Assembly: GCA_004010275.1 (NCBI GenBank) | Contig: RBWT01000060.1 | Span: 1-44,047 of the forward strand | Length of the DNA stretch: 44,047 bases | Direction of reading: 5' to 3' | From: Streptomyces huasconensis | GTDB lineage: Bacteria > Actinomycetota > Actinomycetes > Streptomycetales > Streptomycetaceae | Part shown: positions 32,847 through 42,300 of the stretch, piece by piece | Layout: every line of letters starts with the position of its first letter | Position numbering within the stretch: position 1 is the first letter of the stretch | Position numbers and translations under genes: made by a program | The notes under the pieces: generated by a model | Database searches by the model: none | What the model was told of the DNA's origin: nothing | The model's input: the letters and a program-made list of their open reading frames with translations, nothing else

Positions 32847-33623
32847 CTATCCCGTCGGAACCGGCGGCGCGGAGGGCGCCAGGCTGCGCAGCACTTCCCC
32901 GATCCGCTGGGGGAGTTCACGCCCGCGGACGAAGAAGTGCGTCCCCGGCACGGAGTCGAGACGGAAGCCCGCGCTGGTGCAGTGCCTCCAGGCCCGTACC
33001 TGTGCGGTGGAGACCATGGAGTCGTCGCGGCCCGCGAAGGCCCGCAGCGAACACGGCAACGCGTCGGCCGGCGCCGACCGCAGACTGCGGGCGAGCAGCA
33101 GGTCCGAGCGGAGGGTGGCCAGGACGCGGGTGAGCCGCCCCGGCCGGCGGCGCAGCGGTTCGGGCAGGGACTGTGTGTCGCTGAACGCCACCATCAGTTC
33201 CTCGTCGGTGAGTTCGGCCGGGTCGCGTGCGTCGAGCAGGTCGAGAGGCGCCTGGGGCGCCGCGCAGGCGCCGACGAGCAACATCCGGGAGGGCGGAAGG
33301 CCGGCGCGCAGCCGATGCTGGGTGAGGCGGTAGGCGACGAGTGCCCCGAGGCTGTGCCCGTAGAAGGCGTGCGGGACCGAGGAGTCGAGCAGCGGGCCCA
33401 GGTCCTGCTGGAGTTCGTGCACCAGCTGCTCCGCGTCGGTGATGCGGGGCTCCTTGAGCAAGGCCTCCCGGCCGGGCAGCCGTATCGGCAGGACATCGAC
33501 GTCCCGGCCCACCCGCGGCTGCCACCCGGCGAACGCCAGGGCCCCCGCCCCGGCATGGTGGAAGCAGAACAACCGCAGCCTGCCCCCGTCGCCTGATGGC
33601 CGTACTGCCAGAAAGCGGTGCAC
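32847..33623 (-). CDS. Type II thioesterase (alpha/beta hydrolase)
   Basis: 258 residues from GTG 33623 preceded by AAGGGGGA; a much longer upstream frame is rejected because it lacks hydrolase sequence. LRLFCFHHAGAGALAFAGWQ is the typical start of GrsT-like thioesterases. The nucleophile Ser is in FYGHSLGALVAYRL, and the His is in GTHFFV near the end. These enzymes clear misprimed or stalled acyl groups from carrier proteins. Its position immediately upstream of the ACP gene suggests it serves that ACP, and it may help in chain release or starter-unit correction. Confidence 0.88.
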   Translation of the reverse strand: MHRFLAVRPSGDGGRLRLFCFHHAGAGALAFAGWQPRVGRDVDVLPIRLPGREALLKEPRITDAEQLVHELQQDLGPLLDSSVPHAFYGHSLGALVAYRLTQHRLRAGLPPSRMLLVGACAAPQAPLDLLDARDPAELTDEELMVAFSDTQSLPEPLRRRPGRLTRVLATLRSDLLLARSLRSAPADALPCSLRAFAGRDDSMVSTAQVRAWRHCTSAGFRLDSVPGTHFFVRGRELPQRIGEVLRSLAPSAPPVPTG

Positions 33624-33695
33624 CTGTGTCCCCCTTGCAGCTGTGGCCCCACATACCGGCGGCCGTCGATGCGCGCCACCAGAGTCGCCATGGGC

Positions 33696-33712
33696 CCTAT
33701 AAGGGGGCTCGA
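33696..33712 (-). promoter_or_regulatory. Possible promoter of the thioesterase-ACP-POT genes
   Basis: On the minus strand TCGAGCC (33706-33712) lies 4 bp before TATAGG (33696-33701), a good -10, about 73 bp upstream of the thioesterase GTG. A CCAAGCG heptamer is 11 bp further upstream. SARP control is possible, but the heptamer-to-(-10) spacing is shorter than usual. Confidence 0.35.
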
Positions 33713-33883
33713 ATGCCGCTTGGGCAGCAGCGGAGCTGAACTGCGCGTACGGTTTGTACTCTTTTGCGCCGGTCCGGGCCCAGGTCGGACAGCTGCTCGC
33801 TGGCTTCCCAGGGTCCCGAGGGACCGAGGGCCCCGAGGTGCTGTCGACCGGGGCGCGAGGCGTCATGGGAACGATCGGCTGTC

Positions 33884-34126
33884 ATGTCCATCAGAGGGAT
33901 ACGACGCATAGCGGTCGACCGCATCCTGCACCCGGTCTGGGAGGGCTTGGTGGCGCTGGGGATGCTGTACTTGGCCGGCGAACTGATGCGGTCCGAACGC
34001 TCGGCGCAACCTCTCACCGGCCCTGCCGAAAGCCACCCCGAACGGCTGCGCCCCGACATCCCGTTGACCCCGCAGGAACGTAAACTCGCACGTCAGTTGG
34101 AGCGCCGGGTGGACCCGCCGGTATAG
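33884..34126 (+). CDS. Small hypothetical protein (80 aa)
   Basis: ATG 33884 starts an 80-residue peptide with a basic beginning (MSIRGIRRIAVDRILHPVW), a short hydrophobic stretch LVALGMLYLAGELM and a charged, Pro/Arg-rich tail ending ERRVDPPV. The RBS is weak (GGGAACGATCGGC). It is convergent with the hypothetical protein at 34149. No family was recognised. Codon use fits a real gene, but it could also be chance in GC-rich DNA. Confidence 0.45.
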   Translation: MSIRGIRRIAVDRILHPVWEGLVALGMLYLAGELMRSERSAQPLTGPAESHPERLRPDIPLTPQERKLARQLERRVDPPV

Positions 34127-34148
34127 CCGCTGTGCGGTCGGGCTGTTC

Positions 34149-34787
34149 CTACTCCGGTTCGAGCGCGATCGTGGTCGTGATGCGTGTGAGGGCCGGGTTC
34201 CTCGGTGCCGAGCCGAAGCCGAAGCGCACAGGCGGTGCCACGGGGGCCACCGTGCCGAGGTCGGTGCCCTCGAAGGTTGCCGATGCCGTGCGGATCGGCC
34301 GTAGGTCCCGGGCGCCGTACCACTCCCGGCGTCCCGCGCCCGTGCTGCCGCGGGTGCGCACGCCGGGCAGCAGCAGGCGGGCGGGCCGGTCCGTCAGCGC
34401 GCTCCACGCCGGGCGGCGGGCGAAGGCGCCGGGAACGGCACGGAGCAGCAACCCCAGGGGGCCCCGGCGGCCGACGGTGAAGCGCAGGTCGAGTGGGCCG
34501 GCGCTGACCGTCCACGTGTCGGCGGTGACGCCGACGTCGACCGGGACCACGCGTACGGTGTCGAAGGTGTAGGTGTCGCCGACGAAGTCCGCCGTCGCCC
34601 GCGTGGGGGCCAGCAGCAGTCGTTCCCCGTCGGCCCGTTCGATCATCACGTCGCTGAACGGCCCGAACGGCGACCGGTGCCAGTGGCCGAGCACGACGCG
34701 GGTCCCGGAGGTGGTGCCCAGGCCCGCGATCCAGCCGTCGAAGCGCAGCCACGGGCGCCGCGCGGCTCCGCCGGGCATTGGGCTCAT
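34149..34787 (-). CDS. Conserved-type hypothetical protein (212 aa)
   Basis: ATG 34787 has GGAGACG upstream; the longer frame to 35288 is rejected for lack of an RBS and poor composition. The protein reads as beta-rich: WLRFDGWIAGLGTTSGTRVV, GHWHRSPFGPFSDVMIERAD, YTFDTVRVVPVDVGVTADTW, and ends LTRITTTIALEPE. Its content of short strands without signal or membrane segments suggests a cytoplasmic beta-barrel or lipocalin-like protein. No named family is assigned. Confidence 0.7.
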   Translation of the reverse strand: MSPMPGGAARRPWLRFDGWIAGLGTTSGTRVVLGHWHRSPFGPFSDVMIERADGERLLLAPTRATADFVGDTYTFDTVRVVPVDVGVTADTWTVSAGPLDLRFTVGRRGPLGLLLRAVPGAFARRPAWSALTDRPARLLLPGVRTRGSTGAGRREWYGARDLRPIRTASATFEGTDLGTVAPVAPPVRFGFGSAPRNPALTRITTTIALEPE

Positions 34788-35200
34788 CCGCTCGTCTCCG
34801 TTCGGGGTGCCGCCGCCGATGGCCGGGAGGGCCCGAGCCGACGGGCACACGCACCCGGCGATTCGCCCCATACCGCGCCATGTCAGGCAAATGCCCCGAG
34901 GGTGGTCGGCGGAAACGTGCGGCGCATCTCGGGCCGCCGGCGGTCCGGTCCTGGAGCGTTGGCGAGAGTTCCGACCAGCCGCCGCGCCCGACCCGTGGCC
35001 TCCCCGCAGCGCGGGACAGTGCGGGACAAGGTGTACTGGGGCCGTGGGGAGGCCGACGGGGCGGGGTGGTTCGTCCGGCCCTTCCGACGGCGTGGCGCCG
35101 CCGCCACGGCGAGCGTGTGGCCCCGGGGACACAATCCGGGACGCGCGGACAGGCACGACAAGCACGGCAGGCACGACAAGAACGGCGACAGGTACAGCAC
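34788..35200. other. Divergent intergenic region upstream of the SPL-like gene
   Basis: About 410 bp between divergent starts. An 11-bp direct repeat GGCACGACAAG occurs at 35152-35162 and 35170-35180 (18-bp period), just before the radical SAM start. Nothing else is recognised. Overlapping frames here look like compositional shadows. Confidence 0.4.
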
Positions 35201-36382
35201 GTGGATCAGTCATCGGCGGGCGCCGGGTCCGCTGCGGGAGAGCCCGAGCAGCAAGCGCTCTTCGGGTGGGCGGACACCGCCCCGGCACCGGCCCCGCACG
35301 GGGCGTTCCGGGACAGCCCCCAGGCGCGGCGGATGCTCGACGTCCGGGAGGTCTACGCGGAGCCCGCCGCCCTGGACTCGCCGCGCGGGCAGCAGATCAT
35401 GGCCCGGCTGCCGGGGGTGCGCGTGACCGAGGTAAACAGCCACTGGCGTATCCCCTCCCTGCACGGGAACGACGGCAACGCCGAGCGGTGGGTCCGTATC
35501 AAGACCGAGACGCTCGTCCTCGGGGTCAAGCACCAGCTCGTGACGCGGCCCAACGGCAGGTCGGCCGACTGGATCGCTCCGGGGCCCTCCAACGGGTGCG
35601 CGATGGCCTGCGCCTACTGCTACGTCCCCCGCCGCAAGGGCTACGCCAACCCCATCACCCTGTTCACCAACATCGAGGCGATCGTCGCCCACGTCCGGCG
35701 GCACGTACGGGCCCAGGGGCCCAAGACCGAGCCCAACCAGTGCGACCCCCACGCGTGGGTCTACGACATCGGTGAGAACGGCGACTGCTCCGTCGACGCC
35801 CTGGTCTGCGACAACACCGCGGATCTCATCGCCGCGTTCCGTGCGCTGCCGACCGCCAAGGCGTCCTTCGCGACCAAGTTCGTCAACCCTGATCTGCTCG
35901 CGCTCGACCCCCAGGGGCGTACGCGGGTGCGCTTCTCCGTCATGCCGGCCGACGACGCCCGGCTGCTGGACATCCGCACCAGCCCGGTCGCCGAGCGGAT
36001 CGCCGCGGCCGCCGACTTCCTCGACGCGGGCTACGAGGTGCACTTCAACCTCTCGCCCGTCGTCCTGCGCCCCGGATGGCAGCAGGACTGGGCCGACCTG
36101 CTCACCCACCTCGACGACGTCCTGCCCGCCCGGGTGAAGGAACAGGCGGCGGCCGAGGTCATCATGCTGACCCACAACCAGGCGCTCCACGAGGTCAACC
36201 TGAGGTGGCACCCCCGCGCCGAGGAAGCGCTGTGGCAGCCGGACATCCAGGAGACGAAGCGTTCGCAGAACGGCGCGCTCAACGTCCGCTACGCCCTCGA
36301 CATCAAGCAGGAGTCCCTGACACAGCTGCGGCGACTGCTCGCCGAGCGCGCGCCGTGGCTGCGGGTGAGATACGCCTTCTGA
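35201..36382 (+). CDS. Spore photoproduct lyase family radical SAM protein
   Basis: 393 residues from GTG 35201 (MDQSSAGAGS). A radical SAM cluster motif Cys-x3-Cys-x2-Cys is present as CAMACAYCYVPR at about residues 136-143. Around it the SPL-family sequence NSHWRIPSLHG, WVRIKTETLVLGVKHQL and APGPSNGCAMACAYC is seen, then YDIGENGDCSVDAL and MLTHNQALHEVNLRWHPRAE. Actinobacterial members are common although the hosts do not make Bacillus-type endospores; their substrate may be a UV-induced thymine lesion. It is independent of the polyketide cluster. Confidence 0.88.
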   Translation: MDQSSAGAGSAAGEPEQQALFGWADTAPAPAPHGAFRDSPQARRMLDVREVYAEPAALDSPRGQQIMARLPGVRVTEVNSHWRIPSLHGNDGNAERWVRIKTETLVLGVKHQLVTRPNGRSADWIAPGPSNGCAMACAYCYVPRRKGYANPITLFTNIEAIVAHVRRHVRAQGPKTEPNQCDPHAWVYDIGENGDCSVDALVCDNTADLIAAFRALPTAKASFATKFVNPDLLALDPQGRTRVRFSVMPADDARLLDIRTSPVAERIAAAADFLDAGYEVHFNLSPVVLRPGWQQDWADLLTHLDDVLPARVKEQAAAEVIMLTHNQALHEVNLRWHPRAEEALWQPDIQETKRSQNGALNVRYALDIKQESLTQLRRLLAERAPWLRVRYAF

Positions 36383-36408
36383 CCCGAGCCGCCCTCCGCT
36401 TCTCGCTC

Positions 36409-36463
36409 AGGTCTAGCTCAGGTCTAGCTCAGGTCTCTCTTAGATCTCTCTTGGGTCTCTCTT
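36409..36463. repeat. Five 11-bp tandem direct repeats
   Basis: AGGTCTAGCTC (36409), AGGTCTAGCTC (36420), AGGTCTCTCTT (36431), AGATCTCTCTT (36442), GGGTCTCTCTT (36453) run head to tail at exactly 11 bp. A degenerate sixth copy may precede at 36398. The array is 27 bp after the SPL-like stop and about 120 bp before the lipoprotein. An 11-bp period puts each GGTCT on the same DNA face, as in SARP-type binding arrays. It does not fold as a hairpin terminator. Confidence 0.7.
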
Positions 36464-36587
36464 GGGGCCGGTGATCCCGGGCCGGGCGCGCCTCTGCCCG
36501 CGGGACCACTTCTTGGCGGGATCAGGGCAACCATTCGTGGCAGGTGCTGGTCTACCGGCCGAGAACACTTACGAGGAGACCATCATC

Positions 36588-37652
36588 ATCGCCATACGCA
36601 AGACCCTGACCGCCACCGCCGTCGTCGGCGCGGTCCTCGCCGGTTCGGCCGCCTGCGGGACCGTGGAGCAGCTGTCCGCCGGACAGAAGCTCGACCGGGC
36701 CTTCGAAAAGCTCGACGAGGAGAAGTCGCTCTCCTTCGAATTCTCCCTGGACAGCGACGTCGCGTCGCTCAAGGCGCTGGACGGCCCCTCCGCCCCGGAG
36801 CCCGGCGAGGAAATGCCGGACGAGGTCGCGCGGCTGTTCCGCGACGCGAAGATCAGTGTCACCGTGCAGTCGAAGAAGCCGTTCGGCGAGTCCGGGGAGA
36901 AGGACGTCGACCGCATGGCCATGAAGGTCAGCAGCCCGGACGGGCAGCTGATCGAGTACCGGGTCATCGGCGACCACACGTACCTCCGTACGGACGCGGG
37001 CACGCTCGGCAAGGCCATGGGGACCCCCGTGCCGAAGGCGTCGGACCTGCCTCCGGAGGCGGGCGCCCTCAAGAAGGTCCTGGAGGGCAAGTGGGTGAAG
37101 ATCGACACCAAGGAGATGGAGCGGCTCGCCGCCGAGAACGGTGACGAGCCGGGGGCCGAGCCCTCCCCGGAGCCGACCATCGACGCGGTGACGCAGAAGA
37201 AGCTCATGAAGGCCGTGCGCGGGGTCGTCGCCCGTGAGGTCAAGCTGAAGTCGGCCGGGGGCGAGGACGGGACCGAGCGCATCACCGCCACCGCGCCCTT
37301 CCGTACCCTGGCCACCGAGCTGGTCGAGGAGCTTCGCCCGCTGGCGAAGAAGCTGCCGCCGGGCGCCGAGCTGCCGACGGACAAGGACCTGAAGGACGCT
37401 CCGGACGCCAAGGTGCGGGCGGACGTCACGCTGAAGAACGGCGAGCTGAAGGAGGTCCGCCTCGACCTCGCCAAGCTCACCGAGAACCCCAAGGTCAAGA
37501 AGCTCGGCCTGGTCGTACGGATGACCGGCGGCAGCATGCCCACCGTCCCGGCCGGCGCCACCGATCTGGACGTCGAGCAGCTGATGGAGGGGATGTTCAG
37601 CGGGATGGGCGCGGGCGCGTCAGGGCTGGCCGGCTCTGCCGACGGCGAGTGA
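36588..37652 (+). CDS. Secreted lipoprotein (start codon unclear)
   Basis: A lipoprotein signal is clear: basic RK, hydrophobic TATAVVGAVLAG and lipobox AGSAAC, with Cys about 23 residues from the proposed start. The mature part is charged and Lys/Glu/Asp-rich with SLSFEFSLDSDVASLKALDG and YRVIGDHTYLRTDAGTLGKA, a fold resembling actinobacterial LppX/LprG-like lipoproteins. GAGGAG at 36573-36578 is followed by ATC codons (36582, 36585, 36588) and ATA at 36594, but no ATG, GTG or TTG. A GTG exists at 36537 and a TTG at 36462, giving unlikely long leaders. Either a rare ATC start is used or a base is wrong here. Confidence 0.75.
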   Translation: MAIRKTLTATAVVGAVLAGSAACGTVEQLSAGQKLDRAFEKLDEEKSLSFEFSLDSDVASLKALDGPSAPEPGEEMPDEVARLFRDAKISVTVQSKKPFGESGEKDVDRMAMKVSSPDGQLIEYRVIGDHTYLRTDAGTLGKAMGTPVPKASDLPPEAGALKKVLEGKWVKIDTKEMERLAAENGDEPGAEPSPEPTIDAVTQKKLMKAVRGVVAREVKLKSAGGEDGTERITATAPFRTLATELVEELRPLAKKLPPGAELPTDKDLKDAPDAKVRADVTLKNGELKEVRLDLAKLTENPKVKKLGLVVRMTGGSMPTVPAGATDLDVEQLMEGMFSGMGAGASGLAGSADGE

Positions 37653-37849
37653 CCGGAAGGCGGCCGGCTCTTAGGGCGGCGGCTCCCTCTGACCCGTCAC
37701 GCCCGAGGCGAAGTGAGGCGGCGGATCGTTCCCTCAGCCACGTACGGGTGATGTGGGGCGTACCAGGTCGGAGGGGTGGGGAGGCACGGAACGGCTCGGC
37801 ACGAAGCGCCGGGCCACCGGCAACACCGCCGAAGCGAAGGAGACTTCAC

Positions 37850-38047
37850 ATGCGCCGTTACGCCGCCGTCGTCCTCGGGGCCACCACCCTGCTGGGAATT
37901 CTCGCGGTGCCGGCGAACGCCGTCCCGGACCCGGTCGCGACCCTCAACTGCCTGGTGGGGACACCTGCGGACATCACGGGGCTGATCGACCCGGCGGCCC
38001 CCGCCGTGCCCAGCGAGATCCCGGGCACGACGTGCCTCGCGCCGTGA
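37850..38047 (+). CDS. Very small secreted protein 1 (65 aa)
   Basis: ATG 37850 follows GCGAAGGAGA. Signal peptide MRRYAAVVLGATTLLGILAV with an Ala-x-Ala-type cleavage near PANA (residue about 24) leaves a mature peptide of about 41 residues, rich in Pro, Thr and Ala, with two Cys (LNCLVG and TTCLAP) that could form a disulfide. No chaplin-like repeat is seen. It neighbours two other tiny exported proteins (38125-38349, 38495-38680). Function unknown. Confidence 0.75.
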   Translation: MRRYAAVVLGATTLLGILAVPANAVPDPVATLNCLVGTPADITGLIDPAAPAVPSEIPGTTCLAP

Positions 38048-38124
38048 CGGGCTGAACGCCGCCGCGTCTGGCGCGCCCGCGGGCATCCGGGACCCGCGCA
38101 AGCGCGCCACGACGGCCGTCACCG

Positions 38125-38349
38125 TCAGCTCCAGCTGTACCCGTCACCGAAGTTGAGGGTGTGCTCCAGCACGTCCTCCATCGGGTCGTCGACCTGGCCC
38201 ATGTTGATCAGCGCGACCCTGGGTCCGTTGTGGGATTCCTTGTTCGCCTCGTCGGCGTGCGCCGTGCCGGAGCACAGTGCGGCCGGTACGGCCGCCACCG
38301 CCGCGACCAGCGCCCAACGGGACATCTTCCGCACCCAACAACCGTCCAC
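38125..38349 (-). CDS. Very small secreted protein 2 (74 aa)
   Basis: GTG 38349 follows AAGGAGG, an excellent RBS. The N-terminus KMSRWALVAAVAAVPAALCS is a signal sequence with a likely cleavage at AHA-DEANKES. The mature peptide of about 45 residues is acidic, with NGPRVALINMGQVDDPMEDV and an aromatic end GDGYSWS. Short exported proteins ending in this way are common in Streptomyces, but I know of no function. Confidence 0.7.
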   Translation of the reverse strand: MDGCWVRKMSRWALVAAVAAVPAALCSGTAHADEANKESHNGPRVALINMGQVDDPMEDVLEHTLNFGDGYSWS

Positions 38350-38494
38350 TGCAGCCTCCTTGGACCACGGGTGAGGGCCACCGGTCGCGGCCCGCCTCGC
38401 GGTGTGTAACCGCCCCGCGGCCAAGAAGTCACCGACGATCATACGAACGGGTCGTAGGACGTCCCGTCGCCCCCTCGATCAAGAAGGCAGCTGT

Positions 38495-38680
38495 ATGCGT
38501 ACACGTCGCGTCGTGACCGCCGCCCTGCTGGGGCTCCTCACGTTCCCCCTCGCCCTGACGGCCTCCCCGGCCGCGGCGAACCCCTCCCCGATCCCGCCCA
38601 TCGCCGAGACGCTGGTCAGCGAAGGCATCACGGTCGAGGGGCCGCTGGTCAACGGCGTGGTGCTGCCTCATCTGCTGTGA
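38495..38680 (+). CDS. Very small secreted protein 3 (61 aa)
   Basis: ATG 38495, with AAGAAGG upstream. MRTRRVVTAALLGLLTFPLA is a signal peptide, cleaved near SPAAA-NPS. The mature peptide of about 33 residues, PIPPIAETLVSEGITVEGPL and on to VVLPHLL, is hydrophobic and lacks Cys. Its 3' end overlaps the convergent phosphatase stop by about 30 bp. Function unknown; possibly a surface-active or signalling peptide, which is inference only. Confidence 0.68.
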   Translation: MRTRRVVTAALLGLLTFPLALTASPAAANPSPIPPIAETLVSEGITVEGPLVNGVVLPHLL

Positions 38681-39304
38681 CGTCGGGTGAATAACCGAGT
38701 GGGAAACCCGTCCAGCGCAGCTCGGCCGGCAGGTGCCCCATGTCGTTGAAGAGGACCAACGACGCGGGGCGTCCCGGCGTGTAGCGGATGACGGTCAGGG
38801 CCGCGTTGCCGTGGTTCAGGCCCAGCCAGCGCCACGCGGGCGCGTCGAGGGCGTCCCGGACGAGCCAGCCGATGAGGAAGTTGTGCGTGACGACCAGTTC
38901 GTGGCGGGGTTCGTCCCCCGGCGCCGGGCCGGTGAACCGGGCCAGCGCCGCACGGGCGAGCGCGGGCCCACCCGTGCGCTCCTCCTCCGGGAAGTCCGCC
39001 AGCCACTGAAGCGTGGACTCGGCGCTCTCCGTGGGCAGTTCGTCCTCGCTCGGCATGTACGGGATGTAGTCGCCCGCGGCGTCCGAGCGGCGCAGGGGCA
39101 CGCCGTCGAGCCGCCCGGCGATCAGCCGGGCGTCTCCTCGGCCCGCGGCAGCGGCCCGTGGTGGACCGCGGAGAGGGGCACGCCGCGCAGCCGCTCGCCC
39201 AGCAGGGCGGCCTGCCGGCGGCCGCCCTCCGTCAGGCCGCTCTCATCGGGCGTGGCCTCGCCGTGCCGGGCCAGGTAGAGGTACCGGACGGCGCCGCCGC
39301 TCAT
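38649..39304 (-). CDS. Histidine phosphatase family protein, frame-broken by a 1-nt deletion
   Basis: ATG 39304 overlaps the cobN stop as ATGA. The catalytic RHG motif is in YLYLARHGEATPDESGLTEG near the N-terminus. The literal frame stops at PRAEETPG. Near 39129 one G is missing, after which RLIAGRLDGVPLRRSDAAGD resumes and the domain continues through HELVVTHNFLIGWLV, with the second catalytic His in VVTHNF. The repaired length is about 218 residues. The coupling to cobN suggests a CobC-like role (alpha-ribazole phosphatase) or another cobalamin-pathway phosphatase. Confidence 0.85.
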
Positions 39305-42300
39305 GCCTCGCCGCCCTCGTCCTCCAGGTTGCCTTCCGTCTCCAGATACGCCTGCCGCAGCGCTTCGAGCACCGCCGGGTCCGGCTTCGCCCACATGCCG
39401 CGCGACTCGGCTTCCAGGAGGCGTTCCGCGATGCCGTGCAGCGCCCAGGGGTTGTTCTCCTGGAGGAACTGACGGTTCGTCGGGTCCAGGACGTACGTCT
39501 CCGTGAGCTTGTCGTACATCCAGTCGGCGACGACGCCCGTCGTGGCGTCGTACCCGAACAAGTAGTCCACGGTCGCGGCGAGTTCGAAGGCGCCCTTGTA
39601 GCCGTGGCGGCGCATCGCCTCGATCCACTTGGGGTTGACGACGCGGGCGCGGAAGACGCGCGAGGTCTCCTCGACCAGGGTGCGCGTGCGGACCGTCTCG
39701 GGACGCGTCGAGTCGCCGATGTAGGCCTCCGGCGCCGTGCCGCGCAGGGCGCGGACCGTCGCGACCATGCCGCCGTGGTACTGGAAGTAGTCGTCGGAGT
39801 CCGCGATGTCGTGCTCGCGGGTGTCGGTGTTCTTGGCCGCCACCGCGATGCGCTTGTACGCCGTCTCCATCTCGGACCGCGCCGGGCGGCCTTCGAGCCC
39901 GCGGCCGTAGGCGTATCCGCCCCACACCGTGTACACCTCGGCGAGGTCGCGTCCGTGCGCCAGTCGCGGGAGTCGATGAGCTGGAGCAGCCCGGCGCCGT
40001 ACGTGCCCGGGCGCGAGCCGAAGATGCGGGTGGTGGCCCGGCGCTCGTCGCCGTGCTCGGCCAGGTCGGCCTGGGCGTGGGCGCGTACGTAGTTGTGCTC
40101 GGCGGGCTCGTCGAGTGAGGCGGCCAGCCGCACCGCGTCGTCGAGCAGGCCGATCGTGTGCGGGAACGCGTCGCGGAAGAAGCCCGAGATGCGCAGCGTC
40201 ACGTCGATGCGCGGGCGGCCCAGCTCCTCGTACGGGATGGCCTCCAGGCCCGTGACGCGGCGCGAGGCGTCGTCCCAGACGGGGCGGACGCCGAGCAGCG
40301 CCATGGCCTCGGCGACGTCGTCGCCCGCCGTGCGCATTGCGCTCGTGCCCCACAGGGACAGGCCGACGGAGGTGGGGTAGTCGCCGTTGTCGGTGCGGTA
40401 CCGCTCGATGAGCGAGTCGGCGAGGGCCTCGCCGGTCTCCCACGCGAGGCGGGAGGGGACGGCCTTGGGGTCGACTGAGTAGAAGTTGCGGCCGGTCGGC
40501 AGGACGTTGACCAGGCCGCGCAGCGGGGAGCCGCTGGGCCCGGCGGGGACGAAGCGGCCCTCCAACGCCCGTACGGCGTGGTCGAGTTCGGCCGTGGTGC
40601 CCTCCAGGCGGGGGACCACCTCGCGGGCGGCGAACTCCAGGATGGCGGCGACCTGCTCGCCCTGGTCACGGGGGACGGCCGCGAGGTCCCAGTCGGCGTC
40701 GTCCATCGCCTGGACCAGCGCGCGGGCCTTCTCCTCGGCCTCGTCGGCGCTCACGCGTGTCGCCGCGGACTCGTCCAGGCCGAGGGCCTCGCGCAGGCCG
40801 GGCAGGGCGGAGGTGCCGCCCCAGATCTGGCGGGCGCGCAGGATCGCGAGGACGAGGTTGACGCGGTCGGCACCGGCCGGGGCGGTGCCCAGCACGTGGA
40901 GGCCGTCGCGGATCTGCATGTCCTTGATCTCGCAGAGCCAGCCGTCGACGTGCAGGAGGAAGTCGTCGAAGCCGTCGTCGTCCGGGCGGTCCTCCAGGCC
41001 CAGGTCGTGGTCGAGTTTCGCGGCCTGGATGAGCGTCCAGATCTGCGCGCGGATCGCGGGCAGCTTCGCCGGGTCCATGGAGCTGATCTGCGCGTACTCG
41101 TCGAGGAGCTGCTCCAGGCGCGCGATGTCGCCGTAGGAGTCGGCGCGGGCCATCGGCGGCACGAGGTGGTCGATGAGCGTGGCGTGCACGCGGCGCTTGG
41201 CCTGCGTGCCCTCGCCCGGGTCGTTGACCAGGAACGGGTAGATCAACGGCAGGTCGCCGAGCGCGGCGTCCGGCCCGCAGGCCGCCGAGAGGCCCGCGTT
41301 CTTGCCGGGCAGCCACTCCAGGTTGCCGTGCTTGCCCAGGTGGACCATGGCGTCGGCGCCGAAGCCGCCGTCGGCGGCCGGGGCGGCGATCCAGCGGTAG
41401 GCCGCCAAGTAGTGGTGCGAGGGCGGCAGATCCGGGTCGTGGTAGATCGCGATGGGGTTCTCGCCGAAGCCGCGCGGCGGCTGGATGAGGATGAGGAGGT
41501 TGCCGCGCCGCAGGGCGGCGAGGACGATGTCGCCCTCCGGGTCGCCGCCGCTGCCGACGCGCGAGCGGTCCAGGAACATCTCGCCGGGCGGCGGCCCCCA
41601 GTGCTGCTCGACGGAGTTCCGCAGCTCCTGCGGCAGCGTGGCGTACCAGCGCTTGTAGTCGGCGGCAGGGATGCGGACCGGGTTGGCGGCGAGCTGCTCC
41701 TCGGTGAGCCACTCCTGGTCGTGGCCGCCCGCGTCGATCAGCGCGCGGATCAGCTCGTCGCCGTCACCGGAGACGAGGCCCGGGATGTCGGCCTCGGGGC
41801 CGAAGTCGTAGCCCTCGGCGCGCAGCCTGCGCAGCAGTGCGACGGCGGACGCGGGGGTGTCCAGGCCGACCGCGTTGCCGATCCGGGAGTGCTTGGTCGG
41901 GTACGCGGACAGGACGAGCGCCAGGCGCTTGTCGGCGGCCGGGATGTGCTTCAGACGCGCGTGCCGTACGGCGATACCGGCGACCCGCGCCGCGCGCTCG
42001 GCGTCGGCGACGTACGCCGGAAGGCCGTCCTCGTCGATCTCCTTGAACGAGAACGGGACCGTGATGAGCCGCCCGTCGAACTCCGGCACAGCGATCTGGC
42101 TCGCCGCGTCCAGCGGCGAGACGCCCTCGTCGTTCTCCTCCCAGGCCGAACGCGACCCGGTCAGGCAGAGCGCCTGGAGGATCGGCACGTCGAGGCCGGT
42201 CAGCGCGCCCGCGTCCCACGACTCGTCGTCGCCGCCCGCGGAGGCCTCGGCGGGCTTGGTGCCGCCGGCCGCGAGGACCGTCGTCACGATGGCGTCGGCG

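Noticed and set aside
31126..33333. A 735-codon plus-strand open frame opposite the POT transporter, ACP and thioesterase
   Set aside because: All three opposite-strand genes have clear family signatures. The plus frame has none and no RBS.
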